This document shows, piece after piece, positions 21,022-31,499 of a DNA stretch of 64,000 bases. How positions within the stretch are numbered: the stretch's first letter is position 1; every line of letters starts with the position of its first letter. Both the position numbers and the translations under genes were made by a program. The DNA lies in NCBI GenBank assembly GCA_024364735.1, contig JAGFNQ010009515.1, positions 58,449 to 122,448 of the forward strand, in the 5' to 3' direction. The notes under the pieces are model-generated. The model saw only the letters and a program-made list of their open reading frames with translations, did no database searches and was not told where the DNA came from. The DNA is from Boesenbergia rotunda (Eukaryota; Streptophyta; Magnoliopsida; Zingiberales; Zingiberaceae).

Positions 21022-23790
21022 TGATAGGCCCAAACTATGTGTCACGAATGTGGGCCTCAAATTTAGAATTTATAAATGAATGAATGCTGGAAACCTTTTT
21101 ACAATCAGAAGTATGAAAATGTAATATAGGGGTCACAGGTCGTATTTTTCTCGGGGCTAGTTGATGTTGTGTGATTCGCGCTTGTATTTAGGTGTCGTTT
21201 GTGTTTTCGGGTTTCAAATGGATATTCAGGTTTTGGGTTGCAATCAAGAATGAAATCACAATGAAAGGGATAAAAACTTAACCATGTAACTTAACCAAAG
21301 AAATGGCAATTGAAGATTCAACCAATGGACCACTTAATCATCTAAAGCCCTTAAGCAATTTGTTTAAAACTGATTTCTGATTTCAAAAGCAAATTAAAAT
21401 GCCAAGCAATGAAATAAAGGCAGTGATTGAGTTTTCGGAAACAAACTAGCTTGATACAATGAAAAGCATGCAAAATTTAAGAATTTGAACAAGTACCAAC
21501 TTCAATTCAATTTAGCTACAAGTTTTGGTGGTCAACAAGTGCAAACTAAGTTCGGAAACGGATGAATGCAGTACCAGTCGATTTCAGAGCATATAGCACA
21601 CTAGAAACAACCTATAACTTGGTGTCAATCACTGCTTAAACATGAACTTGATACAAAATGGAAAAAAAGTGAACAACCTTGATACTCAAGAGAAGAAAGC
21701 TCTTGTGCCAAAACTGATATGGAGTACCAACATTAATACCAACAACTCTGAAATGAAAACAATCGACTAGGCTTGAAAACCTTGCTATTAGTGAAAACCT
21801 TTGAAGAATTGAATGGACAAAATTTGACCAAGGATGGATAACTTCAGAAATGGAGCTTCACAGCAGGAATTCAGACATGGATTTCAGAAATTCAACCACA
21901 GATGACATGCACGAATCAAGCAGAACAAACTCAAATTCAAAGCAACATCTAATGTTTCAGAAACAAGGCTAAGAACTAATATTCATTGACACATGATTCA
22001 GAAACTTATCAACTCCCAATTGCAGAAATAAATGCTTCAAATCAGATGTGGACACAAAATTTCAGACTTTCATTGAAGAATTCAGATCCTTGATGCCGAA
22101 ATTAATTGCAGCAGCAATTCGGATGTAGAAATCAAACATGCCGATTGAATTAAGATGCAATACAACTCCAATGCAAGCTCAACTGATACAACTAGCAGAG
22201 ATTGATTTAATTAGCAGAAATAGCAAGCTGATAAGTGCAAACATTCAGAATAGATCAAGGGCAGAAACAAAACCGAAATTTAGAGATAGTGTGCAGAAAT
22301 TCAGATGAACAAACTCAGAATTGAAACTATAAAGTGAAACAAACTTAGATCCACTACATTAACATACTCAAAGTGAAATAAACTGAAGCATGAACGAACC
22401 TAAGGGATTTGCAGAGAAGAAATCTGATACGCAGCTGAAAAGAAATCAGAAAAACTGGCACGCAACAGGGTAGTTGGCACGCAAGCAATTAAACACAGAA
22501 ATAAACTGAAATTAAACGAAATCTATCACTACACAAGTTGCCTCACTACTTGACTTGGAAACTTGAATCCTAATTAAGCAGAAACCAATCAAAAAAATGA
22601 AATGACAGCAGCTAAAACAGATTCAGAAACTGCAGAAATGAAATGTAACTACAGAAAAGACATTACAGCTAATGAAACAGAAATTAACTATGGTAAACTA
22701 ATCTTCAATCTTCCCTAAGCTCAAAAGCTTCTTGGTCGTCAAGCAAGACTGAGCCTCGAACCCGCAAGCTCAAAAAACCATTGAAGAACAGCTCAACAAT
22801 TCAAATCCAGCTCTCACTCTGAACCAATCTGAATTCCAATCGATTTCCTCAATCTGGCATTGTCCAAGTGCGCGGATGGTGTGGGGATGAACCAATGCAC
22901 TCCAGGGAACCCCTCTGAACTGCTCGGGTGGATGAAGGATGGAGCAAAACCGAGATTGAAGCAATAAAATTCAGAGTTGCGGAAACCTCTCAACAACTCT
23001 GTTTTGGCCAATTCGGAGCTGGAATTTCACCGAGAGCCTTCCCAACAGCCTAGCAATTGATCTAGTAGAAGGATTGAAGGGTCGCGCCCCTTTGGATGAA
23101 GAACTACGGAAGAAAATGCTAAGAACACGCGAGGAAGACGAAGAACGGCGGAGACGCGACAAGGCTTGGCTGCGCAGGAAATTTCCTTAAGTAATAACCA
23201 ATGGACGGCTGTGATTGATTTGAGAAAATCCAACTGCTGATCTTATTCTGATTGGAGCCAAACTTTAATGATGATGATCTGGGGTCAGGATCTGCCTCGT
23301 GGTAGCTCGGATCCTCCAGATTTGCAACGGATGGTTCAGATCAACCTAATCTGTGAATGGACGATCTAGAGCCCTCCAAGCTTGATCCAACGGCTGATCT
23401 TGCTCTGATGGGGATGAAACCTTCAGATCTTGATCAGGGTACTTGATCAACCCTAGCCCTAGCTCGGATTGCTTCAGATTGTCCCGGATGGCTCAAATCT
23501 AGCCGCTCTTGAATCGGACGGCCCGGATTAATCGTAAGCTTGATAATTCGATCCGGTTCACTTCCGACTCAAGTTTGACCCAGTATGCCCTAGGTCCAGG
23601 ATCCTTTCATGCCTACAAAAATATATCAGGAAATTAGTGGCCAAATAATCCAAAAAATGTGTAAATTTGCAATTAAGTCCAAAATAAGAGGAAATCCTAA
23701 AACCTAGGGTAAAATCACAAATAAGCAATAAAAACATAGGTCAAACATGGATTTTAACATCTAAAATAATCAATAAAATGGTGCTTATCA
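21022..23790 (-). repeat. LTR (5') of the minus-strand retroelement, 2.77 kb
   Basis: Ends TGATAGGCCC and GCTTATCA on the plus strand, that is TGATAAGC...GCCTATCA on the coding strand. Much of 21600-22700 is A-rich with repeated CAGAAAT/TTCAGA words. No partner LTR is present in the window. Open frames inside are not called. Confidence 0.72.
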
Positions 23791-23975
23791 AGGACACGTG
23801 TCCTCGTCCATTAATGCAGTCATCATGAAGGAAGATATGAAGTGCCTCGTACCCCAGACAAGACAGAGGGAGCAGGCGCAAGGACAGGTAACCTGCCAGC
23901 CAGGTGGCGGGGCAAAAAGGGTTGCCTCAATCCCGACCCTTGGTAAATAACAGTGGGGCAACCTTCCACGGATCA
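23791..23975. other. GC-rich element DNA resumed, with a perfect palindrome
   Basis: Begins AGGACACGTGTCCT (23791-23804), a perfect 14 bp palindrome with a G-box core, exactly at the LTR edge. The rest belongs to the second module of the GC-rich element. No gene. Confidence 0.5.
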
Positions 23976-24375
23976 CTTGGCTCGGCTCCCTGGTAGACGC
24001 GTGACGGTCCACGCTCCAGGGTTACGGCTCGGCCGAATGTCCCAACACTCGTCGTCACGAGTTATAAGTGGGCATACTCCCACGGCCCTCGGCTCGGCTC
24101 TCAGCCGGACGCGTGGCGGCCCACGCTCCCTGAGATATCCCAGACCGAGAAGCCCGACTCTCTCTCGCGCGCGAATTATAAGTGGGCATGCTCCCACGGC
24201 CCTCGACTCGGCTCTCAGCCGGACGCGTGGCGGCCCACGCTCCCTGAGATATCCCCAACCGAGGAACCAGACTCTCGCTCTCGCAAGTTATAAGTGGGTC
24301 TGCTCCCACGAACCCCGCGATCCCGCTCCCAGTCGGGCGCGTGGCGACCCACGCCCCCGGGATCTGGCCGATCGA
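23975..24375 (+). repeat. Tandem repeat block B, four units of about 115 bp
   Basis: Same unit as block A; the core word starts near 23996, 24108, 24221 and 24335. The unit reads AGTTATAAGTGGG..CTCCCACG, then CTCAGCCGGACGCGTGGCGG, then CCCACGCTCCCTGAGATATCC. Confidence 0.88.
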
Positions 24376-24659
24376 GCAGACCTACCCGCGTCTTAACGCG
24401 GGGCAAGGCCCTGAGTGGTCGACACTTGGGAATTATCGCACGCTCACCCAAGTGGGCGGCACTTAGGAACTATTGCACTCCAATGACTCCAACAAGCGCT
24501 CGAGAAGCCGGATAGGTTGATCATCCGCGCACTTGACTCACTTTCATTAACAATCGCCCGAGTCAATAATGCTCGGCCGAAACCGAGAAAAATGCATGAA
24601 AAGAAATAAAGATGATTCAATACAAAACTCCCTACAAGACGACAGACAGGAAAGGAAGA

Positions 24660-26880
24660 AAGAACAAAATCTCGACCCTCATTTGAAGGGTCGGTAGATC
24701 TCCTCCGGCAAGTCCCCAGACATGTCCGGCATCGTGACCGAGGAATCAGGCAGGTCGCGAGCAACGTGCCCACTCTGCCTGAGCTACCTCAGGATGTTGG
24801 AATGCTGGCATCGAAGTACAGCTCGGAGACGCTCGGATACTTGCTTAGTGAACTCATCCGAGTTGACATATTCCACCCGCCGAGCATCCCACCGAGTCGC
24901 TTCCTCCGCCTTATACACTTGCAGCTCCTTTAGCTCTGCCTGAGCTGCCTCCCAGGTTGCCTGTCACCCGTGCATCCGATCCAACTCTGCCTGAGCTGCC
25001 TCCCATGTCGCCTGTCGCTTGCGCAGTTGATTCAGTTCTTTGGCCTGGGCACTCAACTAACTCGTCAGCGAGCCGACCTCCTGCTCTTTGGCCGCCAGTT
25101 GCGCGCGTAAAGGCTCGACAGCCTGGTTCGCCTCCTAGAGCTCGGCTTGAGTCTTCTGGAGGTCCATCTGTAGCCGATCCTTGGGTTTCCAAGCACGAAG
25201 TTGCGTGTGTTCGGCCTGTGCAACCCGGCGTTGCGCTTGAGCTGGTGCCACGTCGGCCGTGACAATCTGTGCCTTAGAAGTCTCTAGTTCGTCCTTCGCC
25301 TGGTCCTGCAGGTCCTGAAGGCCGATCACTTCCGCCCTCAGGCTGTTTAAGGAGGCATCAATGGAAACTAGCTGAGTGTGCCGAAGTCGGGCCTTCAGAT
25401 ACTCCACTCGTCGCTTGGCTCGAAATCGAGCCTTGGTATGACACAGCAGAGACATGCACATGTTGTAGCTCGTGGACTAAAACTGCCAGGTACAAGGACC
25501 GGTTAGTGTCTCAACTGCGGAAAGTGTAGAGCAAGAACAGAGACAGCGTCGCTATACCTGGGTGGTTGTCGCCATGAATTGGTCAGCCCGGATGCTCGGA
25601 GCGTAGAAGTCGCTCTCTCGCAGACCGTATCGAAAATGGTCTGCCAGCAAGCCATGTAGCTGAACGTCCTGCGTCCGCATAGCGGTTGCGCCGCTCGACA
25701 CCTTCATGCTCACGGTTCGGTCGGACGGCGAAGGTGGCAGCAGATGCATCAGGCGCTCCTCTGTGGGCTCCTCCGGCCGGGTAGGGGAAAGCCCATCCGA
25801 CTGGGGGAGAGCAGGCGCCTCTGGGGACGCCTGAGGAGAAGAATGTTGTAGCACGGGGGAATCAAGCGCGGGCCCTTTGCCCTTTCGCCTTTTGCTTTGC
25901 CGGCCGGAAGAGGCCTCGGCCGGATCAGCCGGGATGAGTGCAGGCTCGCCGCTGCGAGGCTGACTCTGCCGAAGGATAAGAGGTCGATGGTCTGACTAGG
26001 AAACCTCCTCTTCGGATGTTGCAGGCACCGGAGAAACAGGGTGCGACGCTTCAAGGACGGGAGGTTAGCCTCTTGCTCAGCTAACCACTCGGCTACACTG
26101 GCCTCTAGCTATGCATCATCCAGGTCGTAGCCCTCCTCCGGAGCCACCGCCTAAAAGGATAAGGAAGAGGGCGAAGGGCTTACCGAAGGAAGAAGGCCGA
26201 CGAAGTGGAGCCGGGCTGAGCCCGAACACGGACAGGATGTCCTCGCACAGCAATTGGCCCCCATGGAAACGCCGACCCCCGATCTTGGAGAAGGCAAATT
26301 GGTACCGAGAGAATGATCGGAAGTCCTTGTGCAGAGGTGGGGGAGAAAGAAAATCCGCCCGAAAGCCAACCAGCCAGGTCGGGCTTGGGATAGGGCGAAT
26401 ATAGAAATATCTTTCCTTCCAACCCTTGTTGGAGCTCGGGAGTTTCGATAGGAAGGAAGTGTCCGATCGGGCATGAAAGAAGAAATCACCCGGTTCTTGT
26501 CTTTTTGGGCAAAAGAGATAGTAGAAAGTTTCGGGAAGAAGGGGAATCTGATACAAAGAGAAGACGATGACCGACCCACAAAGGAGCCGAATGACATTCG
26601 GAGATAATTGAGATAGGTTAACGCGGAAGTAACGACAAACGGCAGTAATGAAAGGGTGAACCGGAAAACGCAGCCTAGCCTGCAGATGATCTCGAGAAAG
26701 GGTAATATAATGCGGAGGAGGTTTCGCAGGTTGGTCGGAAGAGGAGGGCAATATAAGAGAATGGTCGGATGGAATGTGGTAGTCTGCTCGGATCACCTCG
26801 AGGTCGTGGTGATCGAGCACCGACACCATGGTGGTGTACCAAGGGGAGGGAGGAAGAGATGAAGCCGCCACTGAAAGCAA
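24660..26880 (-). pseudogene. Antisense gene, copy B ('putative gypsy-type transposon' protein), decayed
   Basis: Minus strand, start chosen at 26880. The first 250 codons carry the domain recalled as Transposase_28 (PF04195): RFPVHPFITAVCRYFRVNL, QLSPNVIRLLCGSVIVF, then GDFFFHARSD, WKERYFYI and WLVGF. A variable Pro/Ser-rich region follows (26050-25700), then the HGLLADHFRYGLRESDFY motif, a GT-AG intron (about 25483-25559), and a long coiled coil (25461-24900). The final part is a conserved-looking tail ending near 24665. A stop right after the intron and further stops near 25060 and 24965 break the frame. A TATA box lies 148 bp upstream on the same strand. Molecular role unknown; the name comes only from its association with gypsy elements. 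Confidence 0.68.
24955..25020 (-). repeat. Short duplication inside the coiled-coil region
   Basis: The word TCTGCCTGAGCTGCCTCCCA occurs at about 24928 and 24985, a 57 bp in-frame duplication giving QATWEAAQAEL twice. Confidence 0.7.
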
Positions 26881-27027
26881 ACGAGAAAAGCAAAACTAAC
26901 CCAGGGAAAACTTGCCGGAGAAGGTGCACGAAGCACAAAGCCTTGCTGGAACCCTAATAGAGGACTGAGGAGCGGCGCTTCGACGTCGGGAATAAAAAAG
27001 GCAAGGGTAAAAAACACCCGGTGAGTT

Positions 27028-27040
27028 CCTATTTATAGGG
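27028..27040 (-). promoter_or_regulatory. TATA box of the antisense gene
   Basis: Minus strand CCCTATAAATAGG, a near-consensus plant TATA box, 148 bp before the start at 26880. It supports separate antisense transcription of copy B. Confidence 0.65.
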
Positions 27041-27445
27041 CCCCGGAAGCAAGGACGGTCGCCCGATGGCAGGCCGGAGAATAGGCTTCAAGGGACGCGA
27101 GCCATCCGATCAGGGCCAGAAAAGGCCCTGGGGTGGAGTGCCCCACGTGCAAGCTCATCATTCGACATAACAGGCGGCGGACGCCTCGTCGCTCGGGGAA
27201 GAGACACGTGTTGTAGCGGTTAAATGCGGTAATAAATGCACGAGATTCGAATTTGCTTGGGCATCCCGGGGAGTCAGAACCGAAGAGAAGGGTGATGGGA
27301 CAGGTTTGGCCGATCGGGATGCCCACCCATAGACGACCTCCAGGGTCGGCAAGAAGAGGCTAGGCCATTCAGGTGCGCCAGGCTTGCTTCAAGAGATGAT
27401 AGTCCAGTCAGTTGGACTCGACCCCTCCTTCGACTAGACTAGACT

Positions 27446-27460
27446 CGAGGGGGACGCTTA
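27446..27460 (+). other. Polypurine tract candidate
   Basis: CGAGGGGGACGCTTA directly before the right LTR at 27461. Confidence 0.55.
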
Positions 27461-28429
27461 TGAACCCGGCCTTGCTGATAGTCCAGTCAGTTAGGAGGCT
27501 GGCTCGACCCGCACAGCCAGCCAGCCTAGCGCCACGGAGGCCCAGCTGAAGGGTCGAAGATGACCTCACCTGGGGAATCCGGGAGCCGGGAAATCCCCTA
27601 GGCGCTCGCCGACTGACCCAGGGCGGAGACGGTCGGGTAAACCCCTAGCGTCTCCTAACTCAACCACCTAAACCCGCACCCCGATCCGAATCGGGGCCAA
27701 GCCATTCAGTCGGACGCATGACAACCCACGCTCCCTCAGCATCCCATGGATTCGATAACTCACAGAACCGAGACAAAGTCAGACAGACATAGCTCAGTGA
27801 ACCCCCGACTCAGGGCGTACCCCGCGCCTCAACTCTCCCAATCGGACGCGTGGCGACCCACGCTCCCTAGCCATTACCCGACCCGGTCCTCGACACTCGG
27901 ACCCACCGATCGGTGTTCGGGCTACGGACTAGATCGTCCCTACGCCGCCCTATGTCATCACATCCGAGGTACGATCTTGACATCAGGGTACTATACACCT
28001 TGCCCATTTATGACACCCCTCGTGATTATCCCGCCAATTCAGTACCTTCGTACTGCCTCAACACCCCTCGCCATGCCGCGGTACTTCAGGTGCTCTCATA
28101 CGAGCTGACAGTTGCCACACCCCTGTCTCGTCAACACGGACAAGGGGTTGTCAGCTCCCCCTGCTATATAAGCTCTCCACTCCTCATTCCACAGGTATGC
28201 GCGCGAGCTCTCTCTTCCACTATATTGCCATTTGCTCTACTATATCCTGCGAATACTGACTTGACCGTCGGAGTGTCTTGTCGGGGAAACTCCCCGGCGA
28301 GTTTGCTAACGGTCGCTGTTTTGCAGGCAATCGCCAAATCGGAGCCAGGTCGACGCCACCCCGGCAGCTCGTGTCGCTCGAGGGACCATCCCTCCCTTGG
28401 GACTTCCACCTCGCCTCGCGACAGGATCA
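27461..28429 (+). repeat. Right (3') LTR of the GC-rich element
   Basis: 969 bp, TGAACC...GGATCA. It is longer than the left copy mainly because of extra bases near 27477-27497, and has scattered, mostly C/T and G/A differences. TATA at 28164-28173. Followed by the GCCAC duplication. Confidence 0.92.
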
Positions 28430-28434
28430 GCCAC

Positions 28435-30167
28435 CAACCATGTTTGAGGTTGAGATTTGATAACAGGTTCACCAGAAGGGCCTTTCTCTTGGATTAGGTT
28501 GGGAAGTTGAACTTAAACTTAATGACTAGAGCTAGTCATTTAATTATGATTGATTAATAGAACATGATAGTTAGGGTTAGATCCTAATATTGTTTAGCAT
28601 TAGTTTAGCTATTACTACTATTCTAAATAGCTAAACTTATGTCTATGATACAGGACAATGACTTGGTGGATCGGTTACGGATTATTGGACGGGGGTTCTC
28701 TTCGCTTACGAGCTACTACATCGGAGGCGGGTACTTCTGACTTATCTATTTAGATATTGTCATAGTTTTATGCATAGTTAGTTATAGATACCGGTAGAGT
28801 TATATTTATTTCCTATTTTCGTATATTTAGGTTTGATACTAGCTGCTTGTTTAGATGATAGTTTTATTTTCTGTACTACTTCGAGATTGGGCCTCCTTAT
28901 CCTTTATTATTCCATGTTGTTGTGTATTTGATTAGAGATAGGATACCTTATACCCAGCACTAGGGTTAGGATATGGTGCATGATTACTCTTGGACCTCTG
29001 CATATCATGTTGATGATTGGATAATTAGTTAAGTGGGTGTTGCATGATATAGTATCATGCATCATCACTGTAATATACGTGCGTGGGTGTCCCTTGGCTC
29101 CTTGGTGGTTGAGCATGGGTCGTCAATCATGTTAGAAGAGTAGGGGCATACGTAGGCGATCCTTGTCTCCCGAGTGGTTAAGACGGGTCGTCAGACATGC
29201 CTTAGTTTCTGCATAATCCCATGTGTGTTGGATATTCATGCATTGTGCATAGCCCCATGTACGTTGGCTTTTCATGCATTGTGCATAGCTCCAGGTGTAT
29301 TGGCTTCTCATGCATCCCCACATGTGCTTTAGGGTAAAGCCACAGGTGCTAGGTTGTCCTATCCTTCTGGCTATCCAATGTAGTGGTAGTCATAGCGCAT
29401 ACAGAGAGTGACATGTGTCATTGCTATCAAGTGCACTTGATGCACCTTTGCATAGTCGTTGTTGTATGTCTTATTGCATTTGCTCGTACTTGCTGTATCT
29501 GGTTACGACATATATTTGACCTGCACCTTCAGAAGATATGTTTACATAGGAATTACCTTTAGTCTGGTAACCCTACTTTGCTCGTTTGGTATTTGGACAT
29601 TTTATATCTTCAGGTAATTCAGATCCTGGTATATATCATTTATTCAGTATTTTAGTTTAGTATTTCTCACTTCTATACTTGAAATTATTGTCAGTTTGAC
29701 TCTTACTACTAGTATAGTTTACTATGCATATTAGATATATGTATTCGTTGAGTTCTTGGACTCACACCGTCAGCTTTATTTTTGTTTTCAGGTTGATCGT
29801 CTAGAGTGCCCGGCAACTTGTCTCAGTCCTTCTATTTTGAGACGACTCGTGTTTTTGTGTTGTGTTGTATTTGTTGTCATACTGTATTTTCATTTGCTTT
29901 TGCTACGTTTATTTCCGTTGTGTCATGGTTTGTACTTTTGTGTACCCTGGAGGCCTTTACTGTTGTTTGATGTTATAAGTCGTACCGGTACGTGACTTTG
30001 TATACTGTGATGTTTTGCTTTACATTTTATGTTGGTATTGCCAACCATATTGGCTGAGGGATGAGGTGGTTGTTTATGCCTTATACACATGCTTCAAGTG
30101 TCCGTCGTATAGGGGAGGTGCTGACTGATTCTATATTGGGCCAGCGACTCATCTCGAGGGTGTGACA
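28435..30167 (+). repeat. Second half of the split solo LTR
   Basis: AT/GT-rich non-coding DNA. It holds three imperfect copies of CATGTGYGTTGG-CAT-like units between about 29215 and 29330, and a pyrimidine-rich end. Short open frames here (29756-29995 and others) have no protein features. Confidence 0.75.
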
Positions 30168-31200
30168 GCTAGCTCCATTTTCAAGGTACCATGTGTTTGC
30201 TTTTCCAGTAGAGTCCTCTTTGAGTGCCAGAAACAAGGATTGCTCTGTATCATCTTCCTTGTTCTCCAATAGATTTGCCTCTTCATCTTCCATTTTTGAT
30301 TGATACTACCAAGCATAATGCCTAAACTTGTGACAAGAATAACATTCAATTTGAGATTTATTTCTTCTATTATCATACCTTACATAGTTGCCTCCTCCTC
30401 TTACTTTTCCACAACTTCTTGTAAATATTTGATTTCTTTTATCAAACTGAGAAGGTTGCTCATCTCTCCCTTGACTACGATCATGTACTGAACCTCAGCC
30501 TCTGCCTCTTCCTTGGCCTCGACCTCTACTTGAACCATCTGCTTTGGTCTTCAAATTGGTCTTTGTTTGTAATACATGTTTTGATTGTTCTTCCTTTCCA
30601 CGATTCATCCTTTCTTCATGAGCATGTAATGATCCGTTTAAGTCATCCACAGTCATGATCTCCAAATCTTTGTACTCTTCAATTGCAACAACAACATGAT
30701 TAAACTTTGTGCTAAGAGAGCATAGTACCTTCTCAATTACCCGAACATCAGGCATAGTTTCTCCAAGTCTCTTCATTTGATTGACAACAGTAAAAACTTA
30801 TGTAAAATAGTTGAAGATATATTCACTCTCCTTCATAAAGAGTAATTCAAACTCAACCCTTAGAGTTTGAAGTCACACCTTCTTCATCTTGTCTACTCCC
30901 ATATTAATAGAGATATGAAGCATCTCCCACACTTTCTTTGATGTTGTCTCATTAGCTATTTTCTTGAGCATGTCTTCATCCAAACCTTGATGGATGATGG
31001 TAAGAACACCTTGATCTCTCTTTCTTTCTTTCGCCAAAGCATCCTTTTGGTTTTGAGATAGAGTTGCCACATCTAAGGGCTCTTCAAAATCATTTTCAAC
31101 GATATCCCACACTCTTTGGGATTCAAGAATAGCCTTCATTCTAAGTGATCAATTCTCATAGTTGAGTTTGGTAAGTTGAGAGTATTGAAAAGAAAAAGAT
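30168..31200 (-). pseudogene. Copia gag and start of protease, decayed
   Basis: Minus strand from 31139: an N-terminal gag part (ILESQRVWDIVENDFEEP, then VWEMLHISINMG), then 30776-30495 with LGETMPDVRVIEKVLCSL, HVVVAIEEYKDLEIMTVDDL and LHAHEERMNR, the UBN2-type gag pattern, followed by an Arg/Gly run. A zinc-knuckle region (about 30330-30300) leads to the protease start NTWYLENGAS at 30180-30210. The solo LTR duplication GCTAG lies inside that motif. The frame resumes at 11838 with the expected next residues, so the two halves were one gene. Frame changes and stops make it a pseudogene. Confidence 0.82.
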
Positions 31201-31210
31201 TTCAATGTCA

Positions 31211-31225
31211 TTGGCTCTGATACCA
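31211..31225 (-). other. Primer-binding site of the minus-strand copia element
   Basis: Minus strand TGGTATCAGAGCCAA, complementary to initiator tRNA-Met, 3 bases from the LTR end. Confidence 0.85.
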
Positions 31226-31228
31226 CTT

Positions 31229-31499
31229 TGTTGGAAGGTGATGCACTCTCAAAAGCTTTCTAGTAAGAGAAGATGAGTTGTAGTATAATGATTTTGTATT
31301 GAAAAAAATACTTATATTGCAACTTCACATTATATGAGTATTTATACTACTCAATAGAAACTTCTAGACCACACATCATTAATTAGATACATGAACTTAT
31401 TCAATCTAGATACATGAATTATAAGATTCATGTTTCACTTAGTTCATGTACATAAAACATTTATGGTTCATATATTCAAGTTTTATTCAACTTCTAACA
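31229..31499 (-). repeat. 5' LTR of the minus-strand copia element
   Basis: 271 bp with inverted ends TGTTGGAAG...CTTCTAACA. Short LTRs of this size are usual for several copia groups. The partner LTR is missing because the element is truncated near 10340. Confidence 0.8.

Larger units (their letters stand above)
18150..23790 (-). mobile_element. One-LTR fragment of a retroelement with Q/N-rich gag-like ORF
   Basis: Minus-strand order: LTR 23790-21022 (TGATAAGCACC...GGCCTATCA), primer site (GACGCCGTTGCCGGGGAAG, 21014-20996), Q/N-rich coding region (20859-19114), then non-coding DNA with AGTGTGGGGGAG words near 18950 and 18265. The GCCGTTGCCGGGGA primer site is typical of Athila and related Ty3/gypsy elements. 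No gag core, pol or 3' LTR is found, so the 3' end was lost at about 18150. It lies between the two antisense modules of the GC-rich element and is clearly AT-richer than both sides. Confidence 0.72.
13244..28429 (+). mobile_element. GC-rich non-autonomous LTR retrotransposon (Tat-like) with antisense gene modules
   Basis: LTRs 13244-14196 and 27461-28429 share TGA(T/A)CC...GGATCA ends; the left LTR has a perfect 6 bp terminal inversion. GCCAC is duplicated exactly at 13239-13243 and 28430-28434. A primer-site candidate (TGGCGCTAGAAGGAGAGC, 14201-14218) follows the left LTR, and a purine-rich tract (CGAGGGGGACGC, about 27446-27457) precedes the right one. In between come a gag, 115 bp tandem repeats, an antisense gene, an inserted retroelement fragment, more tandem repeats and a second antisense gene. 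No pol domain is visible. Extra genes, often antisense, near the 3' end are described for the Tat group of Ty3/gypsy, which is why I call it Tat-like. Confidence 0.9.
11839..30167 (+). mobile_element. Solo LTR, about 3.1 kb, Ty3/gypsy (Del/Tekay-like), split by a nested element
   Basis: The outer ends are TGTTAAATAC (11839) and GAGGGTGTGACA (30167), a TG...CA pair. The 5 bp GCTAG is duplicated at 11834-11838 and 30168-30172. Removing 13244-28429 plus one copy of its own GCCAC duplication leaves about 3138 bp. Neither internal domain nor primer site adjoins either end, so this is one LTR left by recombination. The large size and a TGTGACA-type end suggest the Del/Tekay group of chromoviruses; that placement is from memory. 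Because the target lies in the copia protease, it is younger than the copia element and older than the GC-rich element inside it. The direction is assumed. Confidence 0.85.

Noticed and set aside
29132..29323. Repeat-like peptide (SQYTWSYAQCMKS pattern)
   Set aside because: Comes from three imperfect DNA repeats in the solo LTR and not from a gene.
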